A DNA stretch of 64,000 nt from Halomicrobium sp. LC1Hm (GTDB lineage Archaea; Halobacteriota; Halobacteria; Halobacteriales; Haloarculaceae). The position numbers and the translations under genes are program-made. A model generated the notes under the pieces. That model searched no databases and was not told the origin of the DNA. It saw only the letters and a program-made list of their open reading frames with translations. Positions 8,835 to 17,415 of the stretch are shown here, one piece after another. Each line of letters starts with the position of its first letter. The stretch's first letter is position 1. The DNA is taken from positions 1,302,001 through 1,366,000 of the forward strand of contig NZ_CP044129.1 of assembly GCF_009617995.1 (NCBI RefSeq), given 5' to 3'.

Positions 8835-8879
8835 CGGGTACGCCGTGGCACCTATTGGCAATGGGGCTGTACGTAGCGT

Positions 8880-10007
8880 ATGGAGCTCTCGTCCGAACAG
8901 CGTGCGATCCGTGACACCGTTCGCGAAGTCGCCGACGAGGAGATCAGGCCGGTCGCACGCGAGTGTGATCGCGAGCAGACGTTCCCCGAGGACGCCTGGG
9001 ACACGCTAGCCGAGATCGACGTGACTGGCCTGACAGTGCCCGAAGCCTACGGCGGCCTCGACGTGGACCGCCAGACGTACGCCGTCGTCAACGAGGCCGT
9101 CGCCCACGGCTCGCTGGCGGTGGCGACCGCGCTGTCGGTCCACTGTCTCGCGACCTCCTGTGTCGCGACGTTCGGTGACGAGCAGCTCCGAGAGGCGTGG
9201 CTCCCCGATATGGTCGCGGGCCGTCCGGTCGGGGCCTTCGCCCTCTCCGAGCCCGAGGCGGGATCGAACCCTCGCCAGATGCAGACCGTCGCGCGCCGCG
9301 AGGGCGACGAGTACGTGATCGACGGCGAGAAGGCCTGGATCACGAACGGACAGCGCTCCGGAGTCGTGATCGTCTTCGCGAAGACCGACCCGGACGATCC
9401 GGACTCGGTCACCCAGTTTCTCGTCCCGAAAGACAGCGACGGACTGACCGTCGGTTCGAAAGAGGAGAAGCTGGGGCTGCGAGCCAGCGACACGACGACG
9501 CTGACCCTCGATGGCGTCCGCGTCCCGGACCGGTATCGACTCACCGAGGAGGGCCGCGGGCTCGCTGCGGCCCTGTCGATCCTGACCGGCGGACGGGTCG
9601 GGATCGCCGCGCAGGCGGTCGGCCTCTCGCAGGCGGCCCTCGACGAGACCGTCGACTACGTCACGGAACGCGAGCAGTTCGACGGCCCGATCGGCGACAT
9701 CCAGAGCGTCCGGCACACGATCGCGGAGATGGAGACGACCGTCCGGGCTGGCCGCGAGTTGACGCACGCGGCGGCGCGAGCCATGGACCGCGACGAGGAC
9801 GCCCGTGCGAGCGCCAGCGTCGCGAAGTACTTCGCCACCGAGGGGGCCGTCGACGTGACCCAGCAGGCCGTCCAGCTCCACGGCGGCTACGGCTACACGA
9901 CAGAGTTCGACGTCGAACGGTTCTACCGGGACGCCAAGGTGACGACGATCTACGAGGGGACGAGTCAGATCCAGAAGAACGTCATCGCTCGCTCGCTCCT
10001 CTCCTGA
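8880..10007 (+). CDS. Acyl-CoA dehydrogenase
   Basis: 375 aa, the usual family length. FAD-dependent alpha,beta-dehydrogenation of acyl-CoA esters. Family signatures include GAFALSEPEAGSN (about 118-130), WITNGQ (about 154-159) and the C-terminal QLHGGYGYTTEFDVERFYRDA (about 328-348). IYEGTSQIQKNVIAR (about 354-368) contains the glutamate (Glu356) typical of the catalytic base in short-chain and butyryl-CoA enzymes. Chain-length specificity is not determined. No beta-oxidation partner is adjacent. The start ATG lies at 8880, 45 bases after the MBF1-like gene. Confidence 0.92.
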   Translation: MELSSEQRAIRDTVREVADEEIRPVARECDREQTFPEDAWDTLAEIDVTGLTVPEAYGGLDVDRQTYAVVNEAVAHGSLAVATALSVHCLATSCVATFGDEQLREAWLPDMVAGRPVGAFALSEPEAGSNPRQMQTVARREGDEYVIDGEKAWITNGQRSGVVIVFAKTDPDDPDSVTQFLVPKDSDGLTVGSKEEKLGLRASDTTTLTLDGVRVPDRYRLTEEGRGLAAALSILTGGRVGIAAQAVGLSQAALDETVDYVTEREQFDGPIGDIQSVRHTIAEMETTVRAGRELTHAAARAMDRDEDARASASVAKYFATEGAVDVTQQAVQLHGGYGYTTEFDVERFYRDAKVTTIYEGTSQIQKNVIARSLLS

Positions 10008-10123
10008 TTTCCGACACGACGGCGCTCCGAGCGCGTCGGCAGTGCCACCGGCCGGTCTCTCCGCTCCGCTAGGGACGGCGAAGCGACCGAACGCTCTTTT
10101 CTGTCGGGACCTTGCCCACGTGT

Positions 10124-10660
10124 ATGCGTACCGATTACGACGCCGTCGTCTACGACCTCGATGGCACGCTCGTGCGCCTGGCGGTCGACTGGGACGCGGT
10201 CGCGAGCGACGTCGACGACGTGTTGCAAGCACGCGGCGTCGACACGGCGGGCCACTCGCTGTGGGACATGCTCGAACTCTCAGAGCAACGGGGCCACCGC
10301 GACGCGGTCGAGTCGGCTATCGCCGATCACGAACGACCGGGAGCGCGCGACTCGGAACGACTCCCCCTGCTGGACGAACTGCCCCTGGACGTTCCCGTCG
10401 GCGTGTGCTCGCTCAACTGCGAGGCCGCCTGCCGGATCGCCCTGGAGACCCACGGCGTCGAGGGCCACGTCGATGCGGTCGTCGGCCGCGACTCTCTGTC
10501 GGCGTACAAACCCGATCCGGCTCCGCTCCGGGCGCTGCTTGCGGAGTTCGACGTGTCGCCGTCGGCGGCCCTGTTCGTCGGCGATTCGGAGAGCGACGCG
10601 ACCGCCGCGCGACGCGCGTCGATGGACTTCCAGTGGGTCCGCGAGCGTCACTCCCTGTAG
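10124..10660 (+). CDS. HAD-superfamily phosphatase
   Basis: 178 aa. HAD motif I is VVYDLDGTLVRL (Asp nucleophile about residue 10), motif II is the CSLNCEAA region, motif III is the Lys in SAYKPDPAPL, and motif IV is LFVGDSESDATAA. The cap is small and helical (about 20-75), so it is a phosphoglycolate phosphatase/beta-phosphoglucomutase-like member. The ATG at 10124 is preferred over an upstream TTG at 10112. The 3' end overlaps the convergent membrane gene by 13 bases. Substrate is unknown. Confidence 0.85.
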   Translation: MRTDYDAVVYDLDGTLVRLAVDWDAVASDVDDVLQARGVDTAGHSLWDMLELSEQRGHRDAVESAIADHERPGARDSERLPLLDELPLDVPVGVCSLNCEAACRIALETHGVEGHVDAVVGRDSLSAYKPDPAPLRALLAEFDVSPSAALFVGDSESDATAARRASMDFQWVRERHSL

Positions 10661-10875
10661 CGTGCGTAGGCGTACACACCGGCGGCGGTACAGAACCAGA
10701 CGACGGCACCGACCCGGATCGCGAACTCGGCCCACTCCGCCCAGCCCGTCAACTGGACGAACAGCGAGAGGGTGGCGACGATCGGCGCGCCGACCAGGAT
10801 GGTCGTCACGAAGGTCATCTGCATGACCCAGCCGAAGTCGACGCCCTCCGGGTCCGTCTCCTCGACGTGTGGCAT
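10648..10875 (-). CDS. Small two-helix membrane protein (DUF5822-like)
   Basis: 75 aa. Begins MPHVEETDPEGVDFGWVM, then two transmembrane helices (about 18-42 and 50-70) and a short basic tail YARYRE. Resembles a family seen only in haloarchaea (I believe DUF5822); function unknown. An in-frame GTG upstream (10884) would add MCA; the ATG at 10875 is the usual family start. Convergent with and overlapping the HAD gene. Confidence 0.75.
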   Translation of the reverse strand: MPHVEETDPEGVDFGWVMQMTFVTTILVGAPIVATLSLFVQLTGWAEWAEFAIRVGAVVWFCTAAGVYAYARYRE

Positions 10876-10981
10876 GGCACACACTCGTGGTGTCCGGCGC
10901 TAATCAGTTACGGAACCGTCGAACGCGCGTGCCTGTGAGTGCATGGCAGGGCTTATGCGCCGGGGCGTCCCAGCCCAAGCC

Positions 10982-11788
10982 ATGCGGGCCAAGGACATTC
11001 GCGCGAAGGCAGGCGAAGAGCCGGTGACGATGCTGACGGCCTACGACGCACCGACCGCGGCGGTCGTCGACGAGGCCGGCGTCGACATCGCGCTGGTCGG
11101 CGACTCGGTCGGGAACCTCCGTCTGGGGTACGACTCGACGCTGCCGGTCACCGTCGAGGAGATCGCCAGCCGCACCGCTGCGGTGGCGCGGGCCACAGAG
11201 GACGTGTTCGTGCTCGCGGACATGCCCTTCCTCTCGTACGGTGCCGACGAGGCCGAGGCGATCCACAACTGCGGTCGCATGGTCAAGGAGGCGGGTGCGG
11301 ACGGGGTCAAACTCGAATCCGGCCCCCACACCGTCGACCTCACCCGTCGGCTGACGCAACTGGGCATCCCGGTCCAGGCACACCTCGGACTGACTCCCCA
11401 GCGCGAGAACGAGACTGGACTGTTCCGCCAGGGCACCGACGAGGAGTCGGCCACGGAGATCGTCGAACTCGCACGGGCCCACGAGGAGGCCGGCGCGTTC
11501 TCGCTCGTCCTCGAACACGTCCCCGCCAACCTCGGTGCGGCGGTCACGGACGCGCTCGACGTTCCGACCATCGGCATCGGTGCCGGCCCCGACTGCGACG
11601 GCCAGGTCCTGACCGTCGACGAGGTGATCGGTCTCTCCGAGGACGTGGCCCCCTTCTCCAAGCGCTTTGGCAACGTCCGCGAGGAGATGGCGTCCGCGAT
11701 CGAGGAGTACGTCGACGCCGTCGAAGGCGGCACCTTCCCGGCCGAAGAACACAGTTACGTCGAGGAGGAACTGGACGACCTGTACTGA
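10982..11788 (+). CDS. panB: 3-methyl-2-oxobutanoate hydroxymethyltransferase PanB
   Basis: 268 aa. Transfers a one-carbon unit from methylenetetrahydrofolate (or the archaeal pterin equivalent) to ketoisovalerate, the first step to pantoate and CoA. Conserved elements are MLTAYDAP (about 20-27), GDSVGN (about 41-46), DMPFLSYG, GADGVKLESG, HLGLTPQ (about 137-143) and the catalytic Glu in VLEHVPA (about 180), then TIGIGAGPDCDGQVLV-like. The start at 10982 (MRAKDIRAKAGEEPVTML) matches family N-termini; an in-frame ATG at 10943 would add 13 residues without family similarity. No other CoA gene is adjacent. Confidence 0.95.
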   Translation: MRAKDIRAKAGEEPVTMLTAYDAPTAAVVDEAGVDIALVGDSVGNLRLGYDSTLPVTVEEIASRTAAVARATEDVFVLADMPFLSYGADEAEAIHNCGRMVKEAGADGVKLESGPHTVDLTRRLTQLGIPVQAHLGLTPQRENETGLFRQGTDEESATEIVELARAHEEAGAFSLVLEHVPANLGAAVTDALDVPTIGIGAGPDCDGQVLTVDEVIGLSEDVAPFSKRFGNVREEMASAIEEYVDAVEGGTFPAEEHSYVEEELDDLY

Positions 11789-11870
11789 TCGAGCGCAGGC
11801 CGTTCGGTCGTCGGGTGGTCGGTACAGGTATCAACCGAATGCTTATTCCCTCGCTTCACTAACTCGGAGT

Positions 11871-12131
11871 ATGGCGAGTGCAACGCGTGACGAGTCTCCC
11901 GAAGAAGGCGTGGAGTTCATCCACGAGGATGATGGGAAGATTACAGCTCGTGACCTCGAAACTGGTGTTGCCTCTTTTGGAGAGACGAAAACAGAAGCAC
12001 TCCGAATGCTCGCTGAAGCGCTTGAATTGCACGAAGGTGGCGGAGAGCCGGTCACTGACGATGATCTCGAAGAGTGGGGGATCGACGACGCTGCGTCCGG
12101 CGACAAGAAGCTTCCAGAGTTCATGCGGTAG
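11871..12131 (+). CDS. hicB: HicB-family antitoxin
   Basis: 86 aa. Partial RNase H-like HicB fold: GVEFIHEDDGKITARDLETG, then FGETKTEALRMLAEALELHEGG, the classic HicB helix. No separate DNA-binding domain is evident, so autoregulation may be weak or indirect. Its stop codon is directly followed by the ATG of hicA with no spacer. GC content is visibly lower than in panB, and many A/T-ending codons occur, as expected for a recently acquired module. It would neutralise HicA by direct binding. Confidence 0.88.
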   Translation: MASATRDESPEEGVEFIHEDDGKITARDLETGVASFGETKTEALRMLAEALELHEGGGEPVTDDDLEEWGIDDAASGDKKLPEFMR

Positions 12132-12383
12132 ATGGTTCGGACGAATATCTCCGGGCGTGAAATCGCCGCTGTTTTAATTGATCACGGGTTCGTCCGGACA
12201 GGACGCGTCGGTAGTCACCTGAAGCTTCGCTACGAGTCGCCAGACACGGACGAAGTGCGTGTCGTGACGGTTCCTATGAGCTCAGCGGACGACATCCCAA
12301 CCGGGACGCTCCAGTCGATCGCCGAGCAGTGTGGAGCAAACGACTTTCACGCGTGGTGTCAGTGGATCACTCAGAATCTGTAA
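12132..12383 (+). CDS. hicA: HicA-family mRNA interferase toxin
   Basis: 83 aa. Small dsRBD-like toxin that cleaves mRNA. The start SGREIAAVLIDHGFVRTGRVGSH matches the HicA family, with the catalytic His in GSHLKLRY (about residue 30). The C-terminal half contains VVTVPMSSADDIPTGTLQSI, the conserved HicA segment. Gene order here is antitoxin first. Immediately adjacent to hicB. Lower GC than the surroundings. Confidence 0.88.
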   Translation: MVRTNISGREIAAVLIDHGFVRTGRVGSHLKLRYESPDTDEVRVVTVPMSSADDIPTGTLQSIAEQCGANDFHAWCQWITQNL

Positions 12384-12442
12384 CGCTCGGTACGCTCACC
12401 CACTACCCAGCGTTCACAGCCGCTTCGACGACCGAAGCGGCC

Positions 12443-13234
12443 TCACGTCGTCCGTGACTGCTCGATACTGTGGAGAAACGAGGCGACGGCGTCGTCGAAC
12501 GCTTCCGGCCGCTCGACCATCGCGAGGTGTGCAGCGCCGGGAATGGTCTCGAACTCCCCCGCCGGGATCTCCTCGGCGAGGGTCTCGTGGTACGACGGCG
12601 GTGTGAGGCGGTCGTGCTCGCCACAGAGTGCCAGCGTCGGCACGTCGACCTCTCCGAGTCGGTCCCGAACGTCGAATCGGTGGCAGGTCTCGAAGTCCCG
12701 GCGCGTCACTCCCTGTCCGACGGCGCGCATCGTCTCGATCGAGTGCTCGCGCGCACGCTCGGGCGGGTCGTGGAAGAGCATATCCTCGCCGTGCAGGAAC
12801 GAGACGGCCGCCTCGAAGTCGGCCGCCAGATCGTCCCGGAGCGTCTGGACCACCGGGAGCTTCGCGCCGCTGCCGGCGAGAACGAGCCCGTCGAGCGGGA
12901 CGGCGCGTCGCAGGACCGTCGCCAGTGCGACCGCACCGCCGAGCGAGTTGCCGACGAGGACCGTCGCGTCCGTCGCTTCGGCGACGGCCACCACGTCGTC
13001 GACGTAGCTCGTCAGCGTCGCTTCACCCGGCGCGGTGTCGATGTCCTCGCTCGCGCCGTGGCCGCTCAGATCGAGCGCAGCGGCCGACGACGCCGGCCCA
13101 CTCGGCGCGTACTGCTGGCTCCAGAGCGCGTGCGTGCCGGCGCTGCCGTGGACGTACAGGACTGTGGTGCTCTCGCCTTCGCCGGGGACGGACCGGTACG
13201 CCGTCGTCCGCCCGTGGTGTTCGACCGTCTCCAT
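12443..13234 (-). CDS. Alpha/beta hydrolase
   Basis: 263 aa. Alpha/beta-hydrolase fold with oxyanion HG (VLYVHGSAGTHALW, about 28-41) and nucleophile elbow VLVGNSLGGA (Ser about 104). The acidic residue is in LALCGEHDRLTP (about 205-216), and the catalytic His is in GAAHLAMVERPEAF (about 237). Closest in type to esterases, haloperoxidase-like or MhpC/BioH-like hydrolases; substrate cannot be read. The ATG at 13234 (METVEHHGRTTAYRSVPG) is chosen because longer in-frame sequence is not hydrolase-like and would overlap the divergent promoter region of the DUF7127-like gene. Confidence 0.85.
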   Translation of the reverse strand: METVEHHGRTTAYRSVPGEGESTTVLYVHGSAGTHALWSQQYAPSGPASSAAALDLSGHGASEDIDTAPGEATLTSYVDDVVAVAEATDATVLVGNSLGGAVALATVLRRAVPLDGLVLAGSGAKLPVVQTLRDDLAADFEAAVSFLHGEDMLFHDPPERAREHSIETMRAVGQGVTRRDFETCHRFDVRDRLGEVDVPTLALCGEHDRLTPPSYHETLAEEIPAGEFETIPGAAHLAMVERPEAFDDAVASFLHSIEQSRTT

Positions 13235-13345
13235 GCCACCGCTTTCGTGGGGATCCCGTATAGTGGTGGGGCCGGTGTCGGTGTGAACCGCAATCAGTGG
13301 GTTCTTTCTCCGGTCGAGCGCCTTACTGCGATTTTTGGCGAAACA

Positions 13346-13377
13346 TTTATATACTTGTCTCACTAACTCGTAGTTAG
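13346..13377 (+). promoter_or_regulatory. TATA box and inverted repeat upstream of the cdc48 operon
   Basis: TTTATATA at 13346-13353 is a strong haloarchaeal TATA box. CTAAC-TCGTA-GTTAG at 13363-13377 is a perfect inverted repeat lying between TATA and the ATG at 13379, where a bound repressor would block initiation. Confidence 0.7.
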
Positions 13378-13378
13378 C

Positions 13379-13618
13379 ATGACTGACCAACAGCAGCTTG
13401 TCGGCGATGCGCCGCTACGACGCTACGAGTACGACGACGCGGTCGTTCTCGCGGCGGACATCGGTATCACCGGCGATGCGACGGTCGACGTCGTCGACGA
13501 CACCGCGATCGTCGTCGTCGGTGACGAGCAGTACGACTTCGATCTCCCGGCGGGTGACGCACGAGCGTTTATCCGGAATGGGGTTCTCACTGTCGAGATG
13601 AGCGAGGTGTCCCACTGA
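13379..13618 (+). CDS. Small beta-rich protein upstream of cdc48 (DUF7127-like)
   Basis: 79 aa. Acidic protein with alternating beta-strand pattern ([39 protein letters not shown]), reminiscent of a truncated Hsp20/alpha-crystallin core ending in GVLTVEM. Haloarchaea carry this small gene directly before cdc48; I know the family as DUF7127. Its TGA overlaps the cdc48 ATG by one base, so the two are likely cotranslated. A chaperone or adaptor role for CDC48 is inference from context. Confidence 0.75.
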   Translation: MTDQQQLVGDAPLRRYEYDDAVVLAADIGITGDATVDVVDDTAIVVVGDEQYDFDLPAGDARAFIRNGVLTVEMSEVSH

Positions 13619-15891
13619 TGAAACTTACCGTCAAACCACTCAAGCAGAAAGACGCCGGACGCGGTCTCGCGGCCGTCGACCGGGCAGCGATGGACGAGAT
13701 GGACCTGGAGAACGGCGACTACATCGTCATCGACGGCGAGGGCGGTCGCGCGGTCGCCCGCGTCTGGCCCGGCTACCCCGAAGACAGCGGCAAGAACGTC
13801 GTCCGGATCGACGGCCAGCTCCGACAGGAAGCCGGCGTCGGCATCGACGACCAGATCGAGGTCGAGAAGGCCGACGTACAGGTCGCAAAGCAGGTCACCG
13901 TCGCCCTGCCCCAGAACCTCCGGGTGCGGGGCAACGTCGGTCCGATGATCCGCAACAACCTCAGCGGCCAGGCGGTCACGCAGGGCCAGACGGTGCCCGT
14001 GAGCTTCGGGCTCGGTCCGCTTTCGAGCATGAGCGGCCAGAAGATCCCGCTGCGGATCGCCGAGACCGACCCCTCGGGGACGGTCGTGGTGACCGACCAG
14101 ACCGACATCGAGGTCAGCGAGAAGCCCGCCGAACAGATCGCGGGCGACGCCCCGACCGAGAGCGGCGGCGAAGCCACGCCGGACGTGGCCTACGAGGACA
14201 TCGGCGGCCTCGACAGCGAACTCGAACAGGTCCGCGAGATGATCGAGCTGCCGATGCGCCACCCCGAACTGTTCCAGCAGCTCGGCATCGAGCCGCCGAA
14301 AGGCGTCCTCCTGCACGGCCCGCCGGGCACCGGGAAGACGCTGATGGCCAAGGCCGTCGCCAACGAGATCGACGCCCACTTCACGACCATCAGCGGCCCG
14401 GAGATCATGTCGAAGTACTACGGCGAGAGCGAAGAGCAGCTCCGCGAGGTCTTCGAGGAGGCCGAGGAGAACGCCCCCGCCATCGTCTTCATCGACGAGA
14501 TCGACTCGATCGCGCCAAAGCGCGGCGAGACCCAGGGCGACGTGGAACGCCGCGTCGTCGCACAGCTCCTCTCGCTGATGGACGGGCTCGACGAGCGCGG
14601 TGACGTGATCGTCATCGGCGCGACCAACCGCGTCGACGCCATCGATCCCGCACTGCGCCGCGGCGGCCGCTTCGACCGCGAGATCGAGATCGGCGTCCCG
14701 GACAAGGAGGGCCGCAAGGAGATCCTTCAGGTCCACACCCGCGGCATGCCACTCTCGGAGGACATCGACCTCGAGTCCTACGCCGAGAACACGCACGGCT
14801 TCGTCGGTGCGGACCTCGCACAGCTGACCAAGGAGGGCGCGATGAACGCGCTGCGGCGCATCCGCCCCGACATCGACCTCGAAGCCGACGAGATCGACGC
14901 CGAGGTGCTCGAATCGCTGGAGGTCTCGAAGCAGGACTTCAAAGAGGCGCTGAAGGGGATCGAACCCAGCGCGCTGCGCGAGGTCTTCGTCGAAGTCCCA
15001 GACACCTCCTGGGAGTCCGTCGGCGGCCTCGAAGACACCAAAGAGCGCCTGCGCGAGACGATCCAGTGGCCACTGGAGTACCCCGGGGTCTTCGAGCAGA
15101 TGGACCTGCAGGCAGCCAAGGGCGTCTTGCTCTACGGCCCGCCGGGCACCGGGAAGACGCTGCTGGCCAAGGCCGTCGCCAACGAGGCCCAATCGAACTT
15201 CATCTCGATCAAGGGCCCCGAACTGCTGAACAAGTTCGTCGGCGAGTCCGAGAAGGGCGTGCGCGAAGTGTTCAGCAAGGCCCGAGAGAACGCCCCGACC
15301 GTCGTCTTCTTCGACGAGATCGACTCGATCGCGGCCGAGCGTGGCTCGGGCGGCGGCGACTCGCAGGTCGGCGAACGAGTCGTCTCCCAGCTGCTGACCG
15401 AACTCGACGGGCTCGAAGCGATGGAGGACGTGGTCGTGATCGCCACGACCAACCGGCCCGACCTCATCGACTCGGCGCTGATTCGCCCCGGTCGACTGGA
15501 CCGCCACGTCCACGTCCCGGTCCCCGACGAGGACGCTCGCCGGGCGATCTTCCAGGTCCACACCCGTGGCAAGCCACTGGCCGACGGCGTCGACCTCGAC
15601 CAGCTCGCCCGGAAGACCGAGGGGTACGTCGGTGCCGACATCGAAGCGGTCGCCCGCGAGGCCTCGATGGCCGCGACCCGGGAGTTCATCAACAGCGTCG
15701 ATCCCGACGACATCGACGACTCCGTCAGCAACGTCCGCATCACGATGGACCACTTCCAGCAGGCGCTTGACGAAGTTGGACCGAGCGTCGACGAAGACGT
15801 GCGAGAGCGCTACGACGAGATCGAAGAACGGTTCGACCACGCCGAGGCGGAGCTGGACGACGGCGAGACGGTCTCGCGAACGTTCCAGTAG
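13618..15891 (+). CDS. cdc48: CDC48/VCP-type AAA+ ATPase
   Basis: 757 aa, the standard length. ATP-driven unfoldase working with the archaeal proteasome. An N-terminal double-psi barrel (1-90) and CDC48 domain 2 (about 95-175) lead to two AAA modules. D1 has Walker [10 protein letters not shown] (about 232-240) and Walker B FIDEIDS (about 290-297). D2 has Walker [10 protein letters not shown] (about 505-513) and Walker B FFDEIDS (about 562-569). Arg-finger region [13 protein letters not shown] is in D1 and [12 protein letters not shown] in D2. The C-terminus ([14 protein letters not shown]-like) is acidic. Cotranscribed with the upstream 79-aa gene. Confidence 0.96.
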   Translation: MKLTVKPLKQKDAGRGLAAVDRAAMDEMDLENGDYIVIDGEGGRAVARVWPGYPEDSGKNVVRIDGQLRQEAGVGIDDQIEVEKADVQVAKQVTVALPQNLRVRGNVGPMIRNNLSGQAVTQGQTVPVSFGLGPLSSMSGQKIPLRIAETDPSGTVVVTDQTDIEVSEKPAEQIAGDAPTESGGEATPDVAYEDIGGLDSELEQVREMIELPMRHPELFQQLGIEPPKGVLLHGPPGTGKTLMAKAVANEIDAHFTTISGPEIMSKYYGESEEQLREVFEEAEENAPAIVFIDEIDSIAPKRGETQGDVERRVVAQLLSLMDGLDERGDVIVIGATNRVDAIDPALRRGGRFDREIEIGVPDKEGRKEILQVHTRGMPLSEDIDLESYAENTHGFVGADLAQLTKEGAMNALRRIRPDIDLEADEIDAEVLESLEVSKQDFKEALKGIEPSALREVFVEVPDTSWESVGGLEDTKERLRETIQWPLEYPGVFEQMDLQAAKGVLLYGPPGTGKTLLAKAVANEAQSNFISIKGPELLNKFVGESEKGVREVFSKARENAPTVVFFDEIDSIAAERGSGGGDSQVGERVVSQLLTELDGLEAMEDVVVIATTNRPDLIDSALIRPGRLDRHVHVPVPDEDARRAIFQVHTRGKPLADGVDLDQLARKTEGYVGADIEAVAREASMAATREFINSVDPDDIDDSVSNVRITMDHFQQALDEVGPSVDEDVRERYDEIEERFDHAEAELDDGETVSRTFQ

Positions 15892-16192
15892 TACCTTTTT
15901 ACTTCGGCGGGTTTCCTCGGGCCTTCGGCCCTGCGTGAATCCCCGATCGAAAAAATCTACGCTAAAACACTCCGCAAGTCGCGCTCTGCGAGCGCGCTTG
16001 CGGCGAACCGCCTCGCTTCGCTCGGCGGACGTTCGTGGTTCAGCCCACCGTGTCTAACGAATCGGATCACGACAGCGTCACGCTCACTCCTCCATACTCT
16101 GCTCGAACCGATCTCGTCCGCCGTCACGGCTGTGTCCTCTACGAGATCGTGGCAGAAGCCAGCGACGACGACGTGTTTCTAACCGCGCGTAC
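15892..16192. other. Intergenic region with strong hairpins
   Basis: Just after cdc48 is TTTTTTAC and a short GGGCC-TTC-GGCCC hairpin (about 15918-15930), a plausible terminator. At 15973-16002 lies a long palindrome (CGCAAG-T-CGCGCTC-TGC-GAGCGCG-CTTGCG), followed by CCGCC...GGCGG near 16010. A GTG-started 49-codon frame (16050-16199) encodes SNESDHDSVTLTPPYSARTD and overlaps the next gene's 3' end; I do not regard it as established. Confidence 0.6.
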
Positions 16193-16933
16193 TTACTGAA
16201 TTTTTGGCTCGGACGCGGCTTCTGTCCGGAGCTGGACGAACGCGTCGGCCAGGATGCCGTAGTTGACGATCGTGACGATGGAAATGATCGTCAGGATCAC
16301 GATCTGTCCGACGGCCGGACCAGCCATCGCGAAGAGGGAACTCAGACCGCCGACCGCGCCCGCGACGATCCCGACGATCAAGACGAGCCCGAACACTCGC
16401 CAGCGGTTGCCCGTCGCGAGCTCCCAGCTCCGTCGGAGCGCGTCGATCGGCCCCTGATCTTCCACGCCGATCGCGAAGAAGACGAACGTGAAGCTCACCG
16501 AGAGGAAGAGACCGGGGACGACGAGCGCGATCAGTCCGAGCGTGACGGTGATCGAGACGACGACGTTCGCGACCACGGCGGCGACCAGTGCCCGGCCGAC
16601 GCGGTGCGTGAACAGCTCGCTCGGGAGCGACGACAGCTCGCCGGGATCACGCACGAGGAGTCGCGTCGCGACGAGGAGGACGTACGTCCCGAACAGGATC
16701 GAGACCACTGCCAGCAACCCGGAGACGCTCGTCGAGATCGGCAGCGTCAGCCCGATCTGTCCCTGCTGGGCCGTGTCCGGCAACAGGCCGGCGACGGCCG
16801 TGTTGATCGAGCCGACGAACACCAGTTGATACGCGACGGTCAATGCCATCAGAGCGATACCACTCGTCGACAGCGCACGTCGGCTTCCGCGGCCGAGTGC
16901 AGTTCCTATCTGGAGGGTCACGACCGAATCCAC
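16193..16933 (-). CDS. Multi-pass membrane protein (DUF7847-like)
   Basis: 246 aa with about six hydrophobic segments (23-48, 65-88, 110-135, 140-160, 185-210, 212-235). The conserved block DQGPIDALRRSWELATGNRWRVFGL before the last two helices is shared by the haloarchaeal DUF7847/DUF975 type and glycerophosphodiesterase-membrane-domain-like proteins. No catalytic residues are visible. The start at 16933 is the only Met upstream of the first helix. Function unknown. Confidence 0.75.
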   Translation of the reverse strand: MDSVVTLQIGTALGRGSRRALSTSGIALMALTVAYQLVFVGSINTAVAGLLPDTAQQGQIGLTLPISTSVSGLLAVVSILFGTYVLLVATRLLVRDPGELSSLPSELFTHRVGRALVAAVVANVVVSITVTLGLIALVVPGLFLSVSFTFVFFAIGVEDQGPIDALRRSWELATGNRWRVFGLVLIVGIVAGAVGGLSSLFAMAGPAVGQIVILTIISIVTIVNYGILADAFVQLRTEAASEPKIQ

Positions 16934-17004
16934 TCCCGGATGGGACTTAAACGGTGAACGTGAGTTACAGAGCCAGAAAGTTTGCAGTTCTGTTCACGAA
17001 GACG

Positions 17005-17086
17005 GGTGAGTATTCACCATTCGTTCATCGCTCGGGACAGATACCGGGAGAGATTAGCGTATAAGGTGTCTAGATTTACGACACCA
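17005..17086. promoter_or_regulatory. Two inverted repeats in the divergent intergenic region
   Basis: GGTGA-GTAT-TCACC at 17005-17018 and GGTGTC-N9-GACACC at about 17066-17086 are perfect inverted repeats between the membrane protein gene and the zinc-ribbon gene. They could be operators or transcript hairpins; nothing distinguishes these. Confidence 0.4.
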
Positions 17087-17133
17087 CAATTAGGGAAACG
17101 CGTTTTACCGACCCTCCTGTGAGTGCAGGTAAC

Positions 17134-17403
17134 ATGGTACAGTGTGACAGCTGCGACGGCGACGTCCGCGAAGTGTGGCGACACCGCAAACACGCCGAAT
17201 CGATGACCCACCGGAGTATCGAGTGGGTCTGTTCCGACTGCCACCCGGAGTTGCCCGCGACGGTCGAGACGCCGACGAGTGCCGGGAGGGCCATCGCCGA
17301 CGGGGGCCAGCCGACTGCGGCGTGTCCGATCTGCTCGGCGGCGACGGTCAACGGACAGGGTCTGTGCAGTTGCACCGAGTGTGGCTGGACCGGGCGGCTC
17401 TGA
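17134..17403 (+). CDS. Small double zinc-ribbon protein
   Basis: 89 aa. Two CxxC pairs at the N-terminus (MVQCDSCDGDVREV, and VCSDCHPEL about 36) and two near the C-terminus (CPICSAATVNG, CSCTECGW). This suggests two zinc ribbons, the second resembling the transcript-factor-type CPxCG small proteins common in haloarchaea. The ATG at 17134 is taken over the GTG at 17119 since it gives the Cys-rich start directly. Converges on the methyltransferase gene. Function unknown. Confidence 0.75.
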   Translation: MVQCDSCDGDVREVWRHRKHAESMTHRSIEWVCSDCHPELPATVETPTSAGRAIADGGQPTAACPICSAATVNGQGLCSCTECGWTGRL

Positions 17404-17415
17404 CATCGCCGCCTG

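Noticed and set aside
16050-16199. 49-codon GTG-started frame downstream of cdc48
   Set aside because: No similarity recognised, it overlaps the end of the opposite membrane gene, and it follows hairpin-rich DNA; evidence is too weak for a gene call.
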